Assembly (NCBI RefSeq): GCF_963662255.1
Contig: NC_085052.1
Location: 10,871,807-10,935,806 of the forward strand
Length of the DNA stretch: 64,000 nucleotides
Source: Cinclus cinclus
Lineage: Eukaryota; Chordata; Aves; Passeriformes; Cinclidae
Direction of reading: 5' to 3'
Shown here: positions 26,221 to 38,005 of the stretch, one piece after another
Numbering within the stretch: position 1 is the stretch's first letter
Layout of the letters: the number at the start of each line of letters is the position of its first letter
Notes under the pieces: model-generated
Told to the model about the DNA's origin: nothing
Databases searched by the model: none
Seen by the model: the letters and a program-made list of their open reading frames with translations, nothing else
Translations under genes and position numbers: made by a program

Positions 26221-29210
26221 CATAAAACAGCACTGAAAACAGAAAAATGCAAAGATGCTCCATTCCAGTCTTTCAGCTGAAGGCAATCAGCATTCAGGGG
26301 ACCCTCGTCTGCTTCTGCCCAACCTGACCCAGCTTAATTTACACAGCTAAGAAGATCTAACGAGACATTTCAGAAAGCCACTGATACCATGGTGTATTGC
26401 TGTTGTCACAAGGCATTTTGATTTGCTAACATGAAATTGGAGTGCAGATTAGCGTCCTGCACACCCCGTTAACATCTGAATGGGATAAGGAGAGACGGGT
26501 TCAGGTGGTCACCAGGGACTCCTGTCCTGGCCCTGACTCTGCTGTCCAAGTTAATTGCTACAGACAGGCTGGAAACCCAAGAGCATGTTTGCAGTTCTCT
26601 AATAAACTACTTTGAGTTTGAAACAATGGTTAAAAAGAAATCCAAGTTTTAAAACAAAAAACAAAACAAAACCAGCGATGACACTGCATAAATGTTGAGT
26701 TTCAGTACTTAACTGTGGTGATTTCTCTTCTTCATCATGGACTATTTTTCTGTTTTTTGCATTCACAGCTCATTTCCCATTGTGTCTCCTACTATGCCAG
26801 CTCCCATGGATAACAAAGCAACCTTACCTTTATTTTCTCTAGTACAACTCAGATTTTTTTCCTCTTGTGAGCAAACAACCTTGAAATATATTACAAAAGC
26901 AAAGAAAGAAGAGTGAGAAATTGGCTTCCATAATTCAAGCATGTGTTTGGGGAGCAGTGGTAGTTCAAGATTAGATTTAGCCAAGAAGTTCAGTCTGATT
27001 CTAGTGGCTCTCCTCTACAAGCTGCCTTTTTGAAATTAGTCTCATTTCATCAGATACCCAGATATTTGGCACATGAAACTCAATTATTATGCCACATAAT
27101 ATATATTATTAAGGAATAGTCAGGAAGATAAATGTAACAAATATCTTTAATGTGCAGTTGTGCCGTGGCTGCTACACTGTCATGTGGGGGATGTCATGAC
27201 ATCCAAGCTAGGCACCCAGGTGCCAAAGATCTCATGGCAGAGGTCTCCAGAGATAGCTTTGTTTAGGGAAGGCTACTTCTGACAGTGTTTTCAGCCTACA
27301 ACAACAAAACAGCAGTCTTTTTATTCTGGATACCTTCCACAAGGGTGGGGGGCTGGCAGCAGAAATGCTGGAACAGAGAAAGATTAGTGCCTCTGTGAAG
27401 GTGGGGTCTGGGGGCACATTCCAGGCTGTGGTTCTCAGGACAAACCTGATGAGTGGAGGGATGGATCTGGGCAAAGCACCAGTGTGCAAATGTCCCTTCT
27501 GCAAGTGCAAAGCACTGCCTTGCATGGTGCAACTCATGGTCTCACTTTCTTCCCTTGGGACTTGCTGGGAATGAGGCCACCCTCTGCTTGGATGCCAAGA
27601 CAGGGATTTGTTAGGACTGGCTCATTACAGCTGCTGAGCATAGTGAGATGGAGCTCACACTCTCATCCTAATCACAGAAGCCATCATCACACAGCAAACT
27701 TTCCAAATCATGTTATGTGTTGCAAACACACTGAAGTGTGTGATGCGTGATATAAATGACTGAAAACCGTTGATTTTTTTTTTTATCCTAGTATAGAGAA
27801 GTGTTAGGAAAGAGGGAGTGATACCCATAAAATGAAAATTCTGAGTAGACTTTTATTTGTTTCACTTGGAACAATTTGCCTTCTGTCCACACTCAACCAA
27901 ATTTGAACAGCCAAAATAAGACATCATATAGACGATCTGTTGTAGAGAGCAAATCTTTACATAAATATATCGTTTAAGTTTTGTAGAAGAACAAAAAAGT
28001 GTTTCTCCTTTTAGAATGATATTTTCAGTTTCAGTGCATACTCTGACATAGAACATTCATTCTTGTGTCTGGCAGAAACCAACAAAACAAATAAAACATT
28101 ATTATTTTGAAAAATTATCTTAGTAACTGTGTGGAAAAATGGGAGAAAAATCTGGGAAATTTTGCTGTCTTGGGTTTCTAACTTTCAACTTGGTTCTGAA
28201 ACAAATACCTCACATCTCTTTTTTTTGAAAATGGCTGTTACCTCTCTAAAGAGCATGACCCCTGTATTTGTCTGTATAAGGTAAGACATATGGGGTACCA
28301 TAGAATTTAACTAAAGTCTGTTTTCCTACCACAGACACACCTTGGGAATACACACTGGTATTTCTTTTATCCTAGTGGGTGCTTGCTATGATCTGCTATG
28401 CCAAGACATTTCCCTGACTAATGCCTGATGAGATGATTAAATGGGGTAGAAATTATTATTTCTCCAAATTTCTTGCCATCTTTGTTATGTTTTCTGTCAC
28501 ACTGCTGACTCCTTCAAAGAGACAGCAATCTGGAAGTTGAGATTTAGGGAGATACATTGTGCAGTTTCTGATTTAATTAGGATGCTAAGATTTTTTTTTT
28601 TAAGAGGTTTATGCACAAGGCATTTGAATGCATAATTCATCATGCACACTGGCTAGCCTTGCACTTTTCTTGTTTGGAGGTGAAACAGATTGGGAAGGGG
28701 GAGACAGCTGCAAGAACATCCTGTAGAGTGAAACAGAGCCAGTCCATAATTTACATTGTGGCCTTAGAGATGAATTAATTAGACTTTTCTAGCATCATGT
28801 TGGCAATAACCTCCTAGACCCATGCTGGACATACACACTCCGTTTGGCGTGGAACTGGCACTGAGGAGCAGGAGATAATGATTTGATGGCTTGGGGAGAT
28901 TATCTGTAGTCTCCTGAGAGTGAAGGGAGATGGGGGAGTATTGGCTGCTGTGAACTGCTCTGTTGGGAGTGCTGAAGTGCCCCCTGTGCCTGTGGGACCA
29001 TCCTATACCAGCTGCTTTCATAACCCTGGTAAAGCAAGCGGTGAAGTTGTGGCTTTCTCCATCCTTAGAGTACAGGTCACAGTGGATCATGTGCAAAAGC
29101 AGGTGAGAGGCAGAAGCTATATCCCTTTATCTGACTAAGGGGAAAAAAACAGGGAAAAAATCTCTATGTGTGCACAGGCATGTTTGTGTGAATGTTCAGA
29201 AAGAAAGTGA
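26221..29210. other. Unique sequence, locally GC-richer at 27.2-27.7 kb
   Basis: A segment of clearly higher GC runs from about 27160 to 27720 and has overlapping frames on both strands (101 codons at 27232-27537, minus). No protein family, CpG-island promoter or repeat is recognised. 28560-28670 carries POU/homeodomain-like AT motifs such as 'atttgaatgcataattc'. Confidence 0.45.
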
Positions 29211-29242
29211 TTTTTAAGTGGGTGGAATAACCCACTTAAAAA
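29211..29242. repeat. Perfect hairpin-forming inverted repeat, 12-bp arms
   Basis: The left arm 'tttttaagtggg' (29211-29222) is the exact reverse complement of the right arm 'cccacttaaaaa' (29231-29242), with an 8-nt spacer 'tggaataa'. No TA duplication or transposon body was recognised around it. The arms are shorter than a typical pre-miRNA stem. Confidence 0.95.
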
Positions 29243-32200
29243 CCTTATTATTCTTTTTTTCCAAAATATAAAAGCACACAATTATACTTCTGGTATGAAA
29301 ATTTGTCATTTTCATGGTAATCAAAATTTCATTTCTGACAATGAGAAGAGGAGAAAAGAAAGTAAAAGTCTAGCTTTCCTTTTGCAGTCTTTGTACATTT
29401 CTTAGAAGAAAGAGGGAGTTTGCTTAATAGAACCCTTTTTTCTCCCAAGAATTTTTTGATCTGGAAGGGTAACCTAAAAGATAATGCATAAAGCACCAAC
29501 TCCATCAATAATAACAAATACAAAAGTAATTATCTTCTCTTTAAAAATTAATGCTTAATCATTATGAATTTTAAAAATTCCCTCCACATTTTTTTCTCCA
29601 TCATTATCTGGGCAGGTCCGAAAACTAAAAGATATCTGCTGAAATACTGTTTAGTTTCTGTGTTTGGTAGAATACAAGGAAACTGGATCTAATTTTATTA
29701 TTAAGGAAGACTAAAACTGATACACTGGTGACATCTTAAATTATTAATGACTTCCACTAAGAAGAGGCTTATGTTATCTTCCGATTTTACTTTTTCTTTT
29801 CATTCCTAATTTCCCACTGAAGTTCCAGCCAAATTAAAAAAACAATGTTTCAAGTTTGAATGAGGAGAAAAAAAAAGAACAACAATCAGCTAATGACAGT
29901 ATTTGTTTATTTTCAATTACTTTAGACCTCTGTGTTTCAAATCAGCAGAAACACTTAGGTTTTCAGCCCTCTTCCCATTCCTAGAATCAGACAAGTTTGC
30001 AGAGAAAATGCAGACTGGGCAGCAATTGATTTCTGCTAATGGTCACTCTACTAATGAACAATCTCTGATTTTATTCTACCTATTAATGTCAAGTTGAATC
30101 ATCACTTCTCCTAATGCCCTTGGAAAAAGGTGTTTCTTCATCTTCCTCTTCTGAGAATTAATGCAGTTAGTGACAAAACTGCTGCTGTGGCACATGCACG
30201 ATGTACTCATGTGCCATCTCTGCAGACTGGGCACAGAGATGCATGGTCCTGCCCAAGTTTCTGCTTATTTTTAAACATATGGCATAAAACTACTTTGCTT
30301 TCTTCCTGATGTGTATTCCCTGGCAACCACTGGGTTTTCATCAGCAGTTTTAATGCAGAAGATTAGCTAAAGCCAATGAGCTCAGTGATGGATAACAGAA
30401 GCAACTGGTTGTTCTGGCAAGTCCCTCCACGTGGCTTTATTAGAACTGTTGGGATTGCCGACTCCAATTTTTCTGCAGCAAAAGACCTTGAAAGCAGATC
30501 TGGGTGTATGGGTGGTGGTGTGACAGGGAAGTGTTAAAGGGGAAGGGACACTGAGTGCTGGCTGATGGACTTCCAAGACCTTTATGAATGTCAGCTACCA
30601 GCGTGGGAGGATCACGTGGCCAATTTCAACAAGCTCATGGGATTACCTGGGTATTTGGGGGATCACTGAGCTTTCCATGCATGACGTTATTGCTTGTCAG
30701 AGAGCAGCCAGCAGAGAAACATGAAATGAAAATAATATTTCCTCCTGATAGTCTTTTCCAGAAGTTGTGAATATTTATGTAAATCCGCAGTCACAAGAGT
30801 GGACCTCCCAGAAAATATTTTCGAGACATCTGAAACTTGGAAACAAATAGATGGGTGATTATTTTGTGCTTGCTATTTGAGCTCTAAGCACAGTTATGTA
30901 AAGCTTTTGAGTCTAAATCTGTATAGCATACAATTATTTCCATCAAAATACAGCAGCTAGTATAGTTGGGAAGAAAAAAGTGTTCTGCTGTTTTAAGGCA
31001 AAATGAGCATTCAGTAGATCTGGCTTCAGTTTTGCAAATATTTCTGACACCTGCAAAGTGCACCAAGTATTTTTTATTTTCCTTTTTTTCCTGTTAATGC
31101 CCACAGTAAACTTCCTGGGCAAGAGACTGACTCTTTTCCAATGTGTTTGTCAACAGAACATTTCTGAACTTTAGTGGATTTACAGATGGTACTGCAAATG
31201 ACTTTGAAATTTGTTCTGTTTTTTTTTTTCTAATCCCATCCAGTTAAAAGACAGTGATCTTGGATGAAGACTTGGCCATCTGCATCACTAGATTAGGCTG
31301 CTGCTGAGCACCTACCTGAAAATATAAGCTGCCTAATAAGAAACTTTCCTTTATGTAGCCCATGCAGCTTTTCTCAGACACCATACAAGTAAATGTGCAT
31401 TGCACTGATAGTGCCAGAATTTCCCCCCTGCTGCCTAGCCTATTAAGGCAGTTATTCATGGAAGCAGCAGTTATTTCTTAAGATAATATCTATTTTCTTT
31501 AACAAGAAAATGATCTCATTGATGAAGTCTGAGTATGAAATACCACCTGTTAAACAGAACAGATTATTCGTGGAAGGGCATTCATTATAATCAAGGCTGC
31601 CTATGTTTGTTTATGAAATAAGAAACTCTAGCCTTTGTGGGTTTTATGTTTCTATACCCATTAAATTTTATTTTTTTAATAATCAAGTTACAGCTGTTCC
31701 AAACAGCTCTCTCTCCTGGGTACTCTGAGTCTGTTTGTCTGTATTCCCACTTACTCTACATAAATACTTGCTTTAAATGATCTGTCATGAAAATGTGATT
31801 CTTATTTTGGGCTGCATAAATTGATGGACTCCCTTATATGCAAAAATGGCAGGTTAATGAGGCAGGGGTTTAAGGGAGGAGTGTTAGAATCTTGGATAGG
31901 GTAAGGTGGCCAACAGACTGATTAGATTACTATGGTTAATTCACAGGATTTGGAAAAAAAATAAAATCTTTACTAAGGAAAGGCATACATTCTGTATTAT
32001 GATACACTTGCTGTATTATATTCTTGCTAGGCCAAATACAAGGTGATTGTTTAAAAAAAAAAACAGGCTAATATTAAAGACTAATAATAGAAGGTAATAA
32101 ATAATACAAAAGATGCTTTATTTCTTTTGCTAACAATTGCAGTTGTTGAACTGTTGAAAGTTGTTTTCATGTTGAAAAGGATTTCATTCTTTAATTATTA

Positions 32201-35200
32201 ATAAAATCCAAATCTATTAGTGTAAATCTCAAAGCCATTATTTTTTTTAGCTGGTTTTCCTTTGGGTAAATCTCAGCATCTTGTTTTGAATACATTGTAA
32301 TGAAATGTTTTATCAAAGACCACGTAATAGTGTTTAGATGTTCATTTGTATGACTAACATTTCTTTGTTTTGAGAAAAAGACTTTTCCTAGAGAAAGGAC
32401 CTTCTCCAGTAAGTAATCACAGACACATCCTAGCAGGCTTCCTGATGCAATTTTGTTGTGAACTTTCAGTATTGTGCAGTGTCCAAAGAGAATTTTGGCC
32501 CAACTTGATCCAAAGTCTGCAAGAGGCGCTGATGGTACAGCTAGGTCAATATTATGGATCATCCATCAACACCTGGATTCTAATTTTCAGCTATCCTGAA
32601 TGTCTCTAAAACCATTCAGATTTTGATTTGTCTCTGGAAAGTGAACATTTTAAAATGATGAAGCTCATTTCCTGCCCAGATGTTTAACAAGGCTCCTAGA
32701 AGCATAAAGCTGACCAGCAGATTTCAGGCTAAGAGACTTGGGACGATCTACTGGCTGAGCAAAGCTTAAGGTCATGTAGAAGCCTGTAAAATTTCCAGTA
32801 AAGAAAATTTAGCAAATACTCTTTTGTTTGACTTGGACAGGCTTCTGCAATACACTGAGGCTCATTTGCAATAATAGGAATGGACAGAGTTTGCCAAAAT
32901 CTTGTAGCCTAATTAGGATGAGATTCAAATGAGAGAGGTCCAGCTGCTAAAAGGAAAACTGTGAAGCTGAAGAGCTAGAAACAATCACAGGTAAGCCAGA
33001 GATCCCTGTACACATTGCTGCAAGCAAATCTGGCTGGCTGGCAAACCTGAAAGAGAATTGCTCAGTGACTGTTCATCCTAGTGAAAGATTTTACCCCAGG
33101 CTGTAACACTTCCAAAATCTGCAGCAACAGATCCAGAGGCCTGGGGCAAGTGTGTCTTGTACACTTGATGGGACAGAAAGTTTGAAGTTTACCCCAGACT
33201 TTTATTCTCTCTTGGTCAACTTAATTTCATTTTTTCATGTTTATAAGTTTGCTTTCCACCCTCCAGTCTTTGTTCGTACCCTGAAAATAGTTTGGGTGTT
33301 TATGCTCTAACAAACTCCAACTGATTCCAAGCTACTGGGAAAAGTCTTTCCATCAGCCATGAAATCTGCCTGCCTACTGTCTAATATTTCATCCAGCTTC
33401 TCCAAAGTTAATATCTGTTCATATGTACCTAACTGTATAAATATGTGTACAAGCATATAAAATTCACATAATAAATATAATCAACTACACCTTTAAAAAA
33501 GTCAGACTTAAAATTCACAATAATTTGTTTGAATATTTGTCACTTTCATATCCTGAGAAAAGAGTGGATAAATATCAAGTTTACCTTGCATTGGGACATT
33601 AGTTACATTACATATCTGCACATCTTGGTTCTTATTATTTTCCTAATTCTGGAATGCTCTCCTACAGAGATTATTTATAACAACATTTACTTTAATCATC
33701 CGCCTGTGGAGGAGATAATATTGCCAACATCCACTTTCAACAATCATGATGTTGGTCCCTTAAATATTAATATCTCAAAAAATCTGTATGTTTAGTTAGG
33801 TTTTCTTCTTCATCTGATTTTCACTGCTCTATGGGTGTTGTACTAGGACAGAAATAATGGCAGGAAATTCTAATCTGGCAGTGTTGTTGTTATGGCTAAG
33901 AAAAAAATTTTTGGAGGTTTTGAGCAGACACTTTTTTAAGTGATTCACAAGGCACAAATATCTTGGAAATAAGAGTAACTTCTGTCAGGACCATATAGGA
34001 ATAAAGCATTGAGCTTAGGAATACTGTGAGAAAGTTTACCAAGAGCATAAAGTAAATCTTTGCCAAAGCCTTGCATGTGAACATTAATTTGGCAGTTTTA
34101 TTGAATGGGTGATGGAAACCTTTCACTCTATTAAATAGCAATAAATACTGAATGGGTTATCTGATCTTCAGTGTGAAATCTTTTAGTCAAGTCCTGCAGA
34201 GATGCAGCTCATATTTACTGGGTATTTTTGTTGGATTTTTTGTTGGATTTTTTTTGTCCTGCAAGTACTCCTCAAAAATACCTTTAAAATCTGTCAAGCT
34301 ATTATGAATGCAGTTTGTTTACTACCTTAGGAATTATGCATTCAGGGCCTATGTCCTCAGGCCAAGTTACGGCAGCTGATTCTCACCATTTCTACTCTAC
34401 TCAACCAGTGAAAAATCACAAAAAAAAAGGTGTATAAAAATGAAAATGTAAAGAAAATCTGATCCAGTCTTATATCTGTGCAGTGCAGCTGAAGAGAACT
34501 TGTTAATTGCTGGTAACAGAACAAAATTACATGAACTGGTTCATCTTATTGCTAGAACTTGATTAAAACCAGGAAAATAATTCCTCAGCTTTTGCTATGG
34601 ACATTAGAAGCAAATTTTAGATTGGCTTTCAAAAAGCACTCTTGGACCCTTCTAGCACACTGCAGGCCACCACCTTGCTTAAAACTCTCTTTTCTGCCTT
34701 ACATTTTTACTGGTGGTTTGTTACTTCCCTTTCCACATGGTCTCTGGTCCTAAAACATTGACTGTGAAGTTGTTTTCTTTCTTTCACTTTTAAAGTTTCT
34801 CTAGAAAATATGTAATATTTGTTCCAGTGATGTGGCAGAGCATGGATTTTTGTAAAAGCTGATAGTGGTAAAGCAGGGAGGTGGGTCACCATCCTATCTC
34901 ACTTTCTGGTGTGAAGTTGATTGTGAAGCTAGAAAATCAATATACAATAAAGGTGGTGCATGTTGAAAGTAAATTGAAATGATTGATTTTTTTTTCTCCC
35001 AGGATCATTAGATTCTCCCCCAAAACCTTTGTTTCTGCTTGTAGAGAAATATTTACTCTTCACTTTAAGTTCATGGTGTAGTTCATTTATTTTGTGGGGA
35101 GTAAGACATTACTTGTGCAGGAAAAAAAATGCAGGAAATCACTGTACTTCAGAAGCATTCCCAGAAGTCCTTGTAAACACAGAGCACTTAAAGGGATGGA

Positions 35201-37381
35201 TATCTTCTTAATCCATGAACATCTTTAGCTGTTGCAAATCCCCATTCCACCCCTTGGAAAGTAAATTATGCAGTGCATCATTTGCTATCAGAAGACTTTG
35301 GGTATCCTGACACGAGGCAGAGTGGCCTGGGGCTTATTGTCAGATTAATTGCAGGATGAGATAAGAACTTCATTCATATTATGGCACCTTGTCTTGCTCA
35401 GGTACTTCTTACATGCTACATATGTGTGTGCCAGGCAAAAATTATAAATAAATCATGTTCTGTGCTCACACCCCAGGTGAGACTGCAGTAAAGCCACAAA
35501 CTCTGCTACAGGGTAATTCAAAGAAGAGTTTTGCTGATCTTCAGGGCACTAATATCTGTAGTCTCCCCATGTTTCAGAAAACTTGTGACTGGCAATTGAA
35601 ATAATGCTGTAAGTGTCAAGTAGCCAAGTCTTTTTCTCTTTCGGATTTAGCCTGTGTTTATGTACCAGCTGTGGTGAATAAAAGATTTAAACTTCCTACA
35701 GGTTACTTAAAGAAATGGGTCCTTCAGGGAACCTGATTAACATTGGTAGAAATAGACTATTGAAATAAACACTGCAAAGATTTTGACCCCCAAAGAAGAA
35801 CTGGTTCTTCACGAGTAACGGAGCGAACCACGGCTGGCCATGGAAAATCCCTCAGCAGATATCTGCCATGCTTGGATCAGTCCTGTGCTCAGTGACCTTT
35901 GCAGTGAGGCTCTTAGATATTCCTCACGTGTATGCTTCGCTTTCTAATTAAATTCACCATCTGGAAGTGTTTCCTACTCTTCGTTACACGTAGTCCTTCC
36001 TTAATGCTTTCCCATTGCTGATAATCACATTTCTGAGGCTAACCAGCTGCAAACTCAATTTTTTGAGAACATGCAGAGTGTGGTCACCAAGCAAAGCAAT
36101 GATTGAACTCAGGAGCAGAAGCGCTCACATCCCTGTGTGTGCTCATAATTATTTCCCTCAGGTTTTTCCTCCTGTATTCCATAAACTCTTTTCATTTATT
36201 TTTAATTTACTTAGTTTCTTATTCTTCCTCTTTTTTTTCAGTCTGAAAAGATCTTAAAGATCTTTCTGACTCATTGACCCCCACAGTTATTGTTTTCTTA
36301 ACTTAATATCCTATGGTCTGCCTTAACTCTGACCCCCACCTTCACTGAGCGAGTTATAACATTTTTACAGTTAAAAACTGATAATAAATCTCTGGGCCTA
36401 CTTTTTCATGTGTAAGTCATGGTACTATTAAAACCAAAAAATTCAAATAATCACCATTTCATTAGTCTCTAATGCTTCTATTTAAATCTATATATGACCT
36501 TTTAATCTTACTAATCTAAGATTTATGGTTGAAAAAAAGCTTCCAATGCATTATCTATTGAATGTTTACCCTACAGCAATAGACATCAAAGTCTGAAATG
36601 TCAAATTTTGAAGTACTCATTTAACATTTTTAGATCTTCTGCCCCTGTCCCCCCCGCCAAAGTAGCCTTTTTGCCTAGACCAAAAACTTACAAAGAGCTC
36701 TTCCTTTCTTTTCCTGAGTGTGTTCTCTACATATTCTTGATTCCTTTTCTTCTGCTTTCAATAGGAAGATGAAAGATAACAGAGGAATTGGAAGAATTTT
36801 GGGAGAAAAATGCATATCTATCTCCCTTCCCCCCATAAAAGAAAAAAAAAATATATACTTTCACAGGGGAATAATTAAGAGAATACCTGAATGAATTAAT
36901 GGATAATACATTTCCTAGTTTCCATACTGGTACACCATTTGAAATGACAAGTAATCTGAGTAAAAAACGTTACTGTTTTTCAATCTCCCCTATTAGTAGT
37001 GTTTTGAAAAAACATAAATGCTTATGAAAGAAGATATGGAGGCAACCAGAGTTACAAAGTTGCAACTTATCAACATTTTCTGAACACAGCAAAGGGTAAT
37101 ATTTAAATTTTAATACACTCTCTCTTTTTTTTTTTTTGTTAATGTGTCTTTTTAAAACCAAACAAGGTGTCTTCATATGTTTGATCAGTGAATGAAGAGA
37201 AATGAAATCAGAGGGGAAATACCACAACAGCAGTGCTCCATTTTGGTTCAGGTGCTGTTCAGCTCTAAGGAGTGTCTGTGTTTGCAGCATGGGGCAGATT
37301 CACCCCATGGTCTGCCCTAGCCCTGAAAATCTCAGAGTTCAGGTAGAGATAACAAGACTGTCAGGACCAGTGTAAGAGCAG
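29243..37381. other. Long unique AT-rich stretch, no gene recognised
   Basis: No transposable element family is recognised over about 8 kb. Frames are all short (up to 123 codons at 32191-32562, minus). Two things stand out: a cluster of CpG dinucleotides at 35812-35990, and 32640-32985, which has the texture of conserved non-coding DNA. There is a T-run at 37125-37138. Confidence 0.5.
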
Positions 37382-38005
37382 GTGCTTTTAAATCAAGAAG
37401 TAAAGCATTTTCCATTTCTGGACCAGGAAAGTAATGTGCTCACAAAAATCTGTAAAATGAACTATCCTGCTGCGAACACCTATGAGTGCCCTGAGACAAA
37501 TCATTATGAGAAAAACAGTGTTAGCTGTTACCTGTTTCACTCAATGACCACTTCAGACTCTAGAGTTATTGCTGTAAATCCTCACAAGCAGCACGTGCCT
37601 TTCCTTGGAGCACTGGTGCAGGAAACAGCAGCTCCTCCTCCCAGTGTGCTGCCCACTGGCTCTGTCACTGCAGGCAAAGGGAATGGCTGTCCACTTGCCC
37701 CCATGGCACAAAATCTCTTTCTTTGTAATTCAAAACATATGTTTACCCTCCTGCAGCGTTCTGAATTATCAGATATCCAGTGGAGAATGTTAGTAGGTGG
37801 AGAATCTTTTTCCTTCCTATCCCAGATGGAAATGACCATGTACTACCTCAGAAGTTTGCCCAGGCTTGTGACACCTGGGCTCTGCTCCTCAGGCAGTGCA
37901 GCTGAGTCCCCTTCTTCTGCAAAGAGGGGTCAGTTCCTAACTGTTTTCAGGGTGTGTGTATTTCACTTTGAGAACATCAAACATCTTCAAAGCCACCAGT
38001 CATAG
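37382..38005 (+). other. Longest open frame in the window (207 codons), coding status unproven
   Basis: The frame opens with GTG; the first ATG is at 37457 (A at -3), which would give a protein of about 182 residues ending at 38005. I recognise no domain, signal peptide, membrane segment or repeat. The translation is of mixed composition with Ser, Pro and Leu in the middle and some scattered Cys and His. It is not made of simple sequence, unlike other long frames here. The local sequence is GC-richer than its surroundings, which lowers stop-codon frequency, and the minus strand also has an 85-codon frame at 37582-37839. It may be a chance frame, part of a lncRNA, or a remnant of an unrecognised element. 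I see no splice or polyadenylation arrangement linking it to a gene. Confidence 0.15.
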
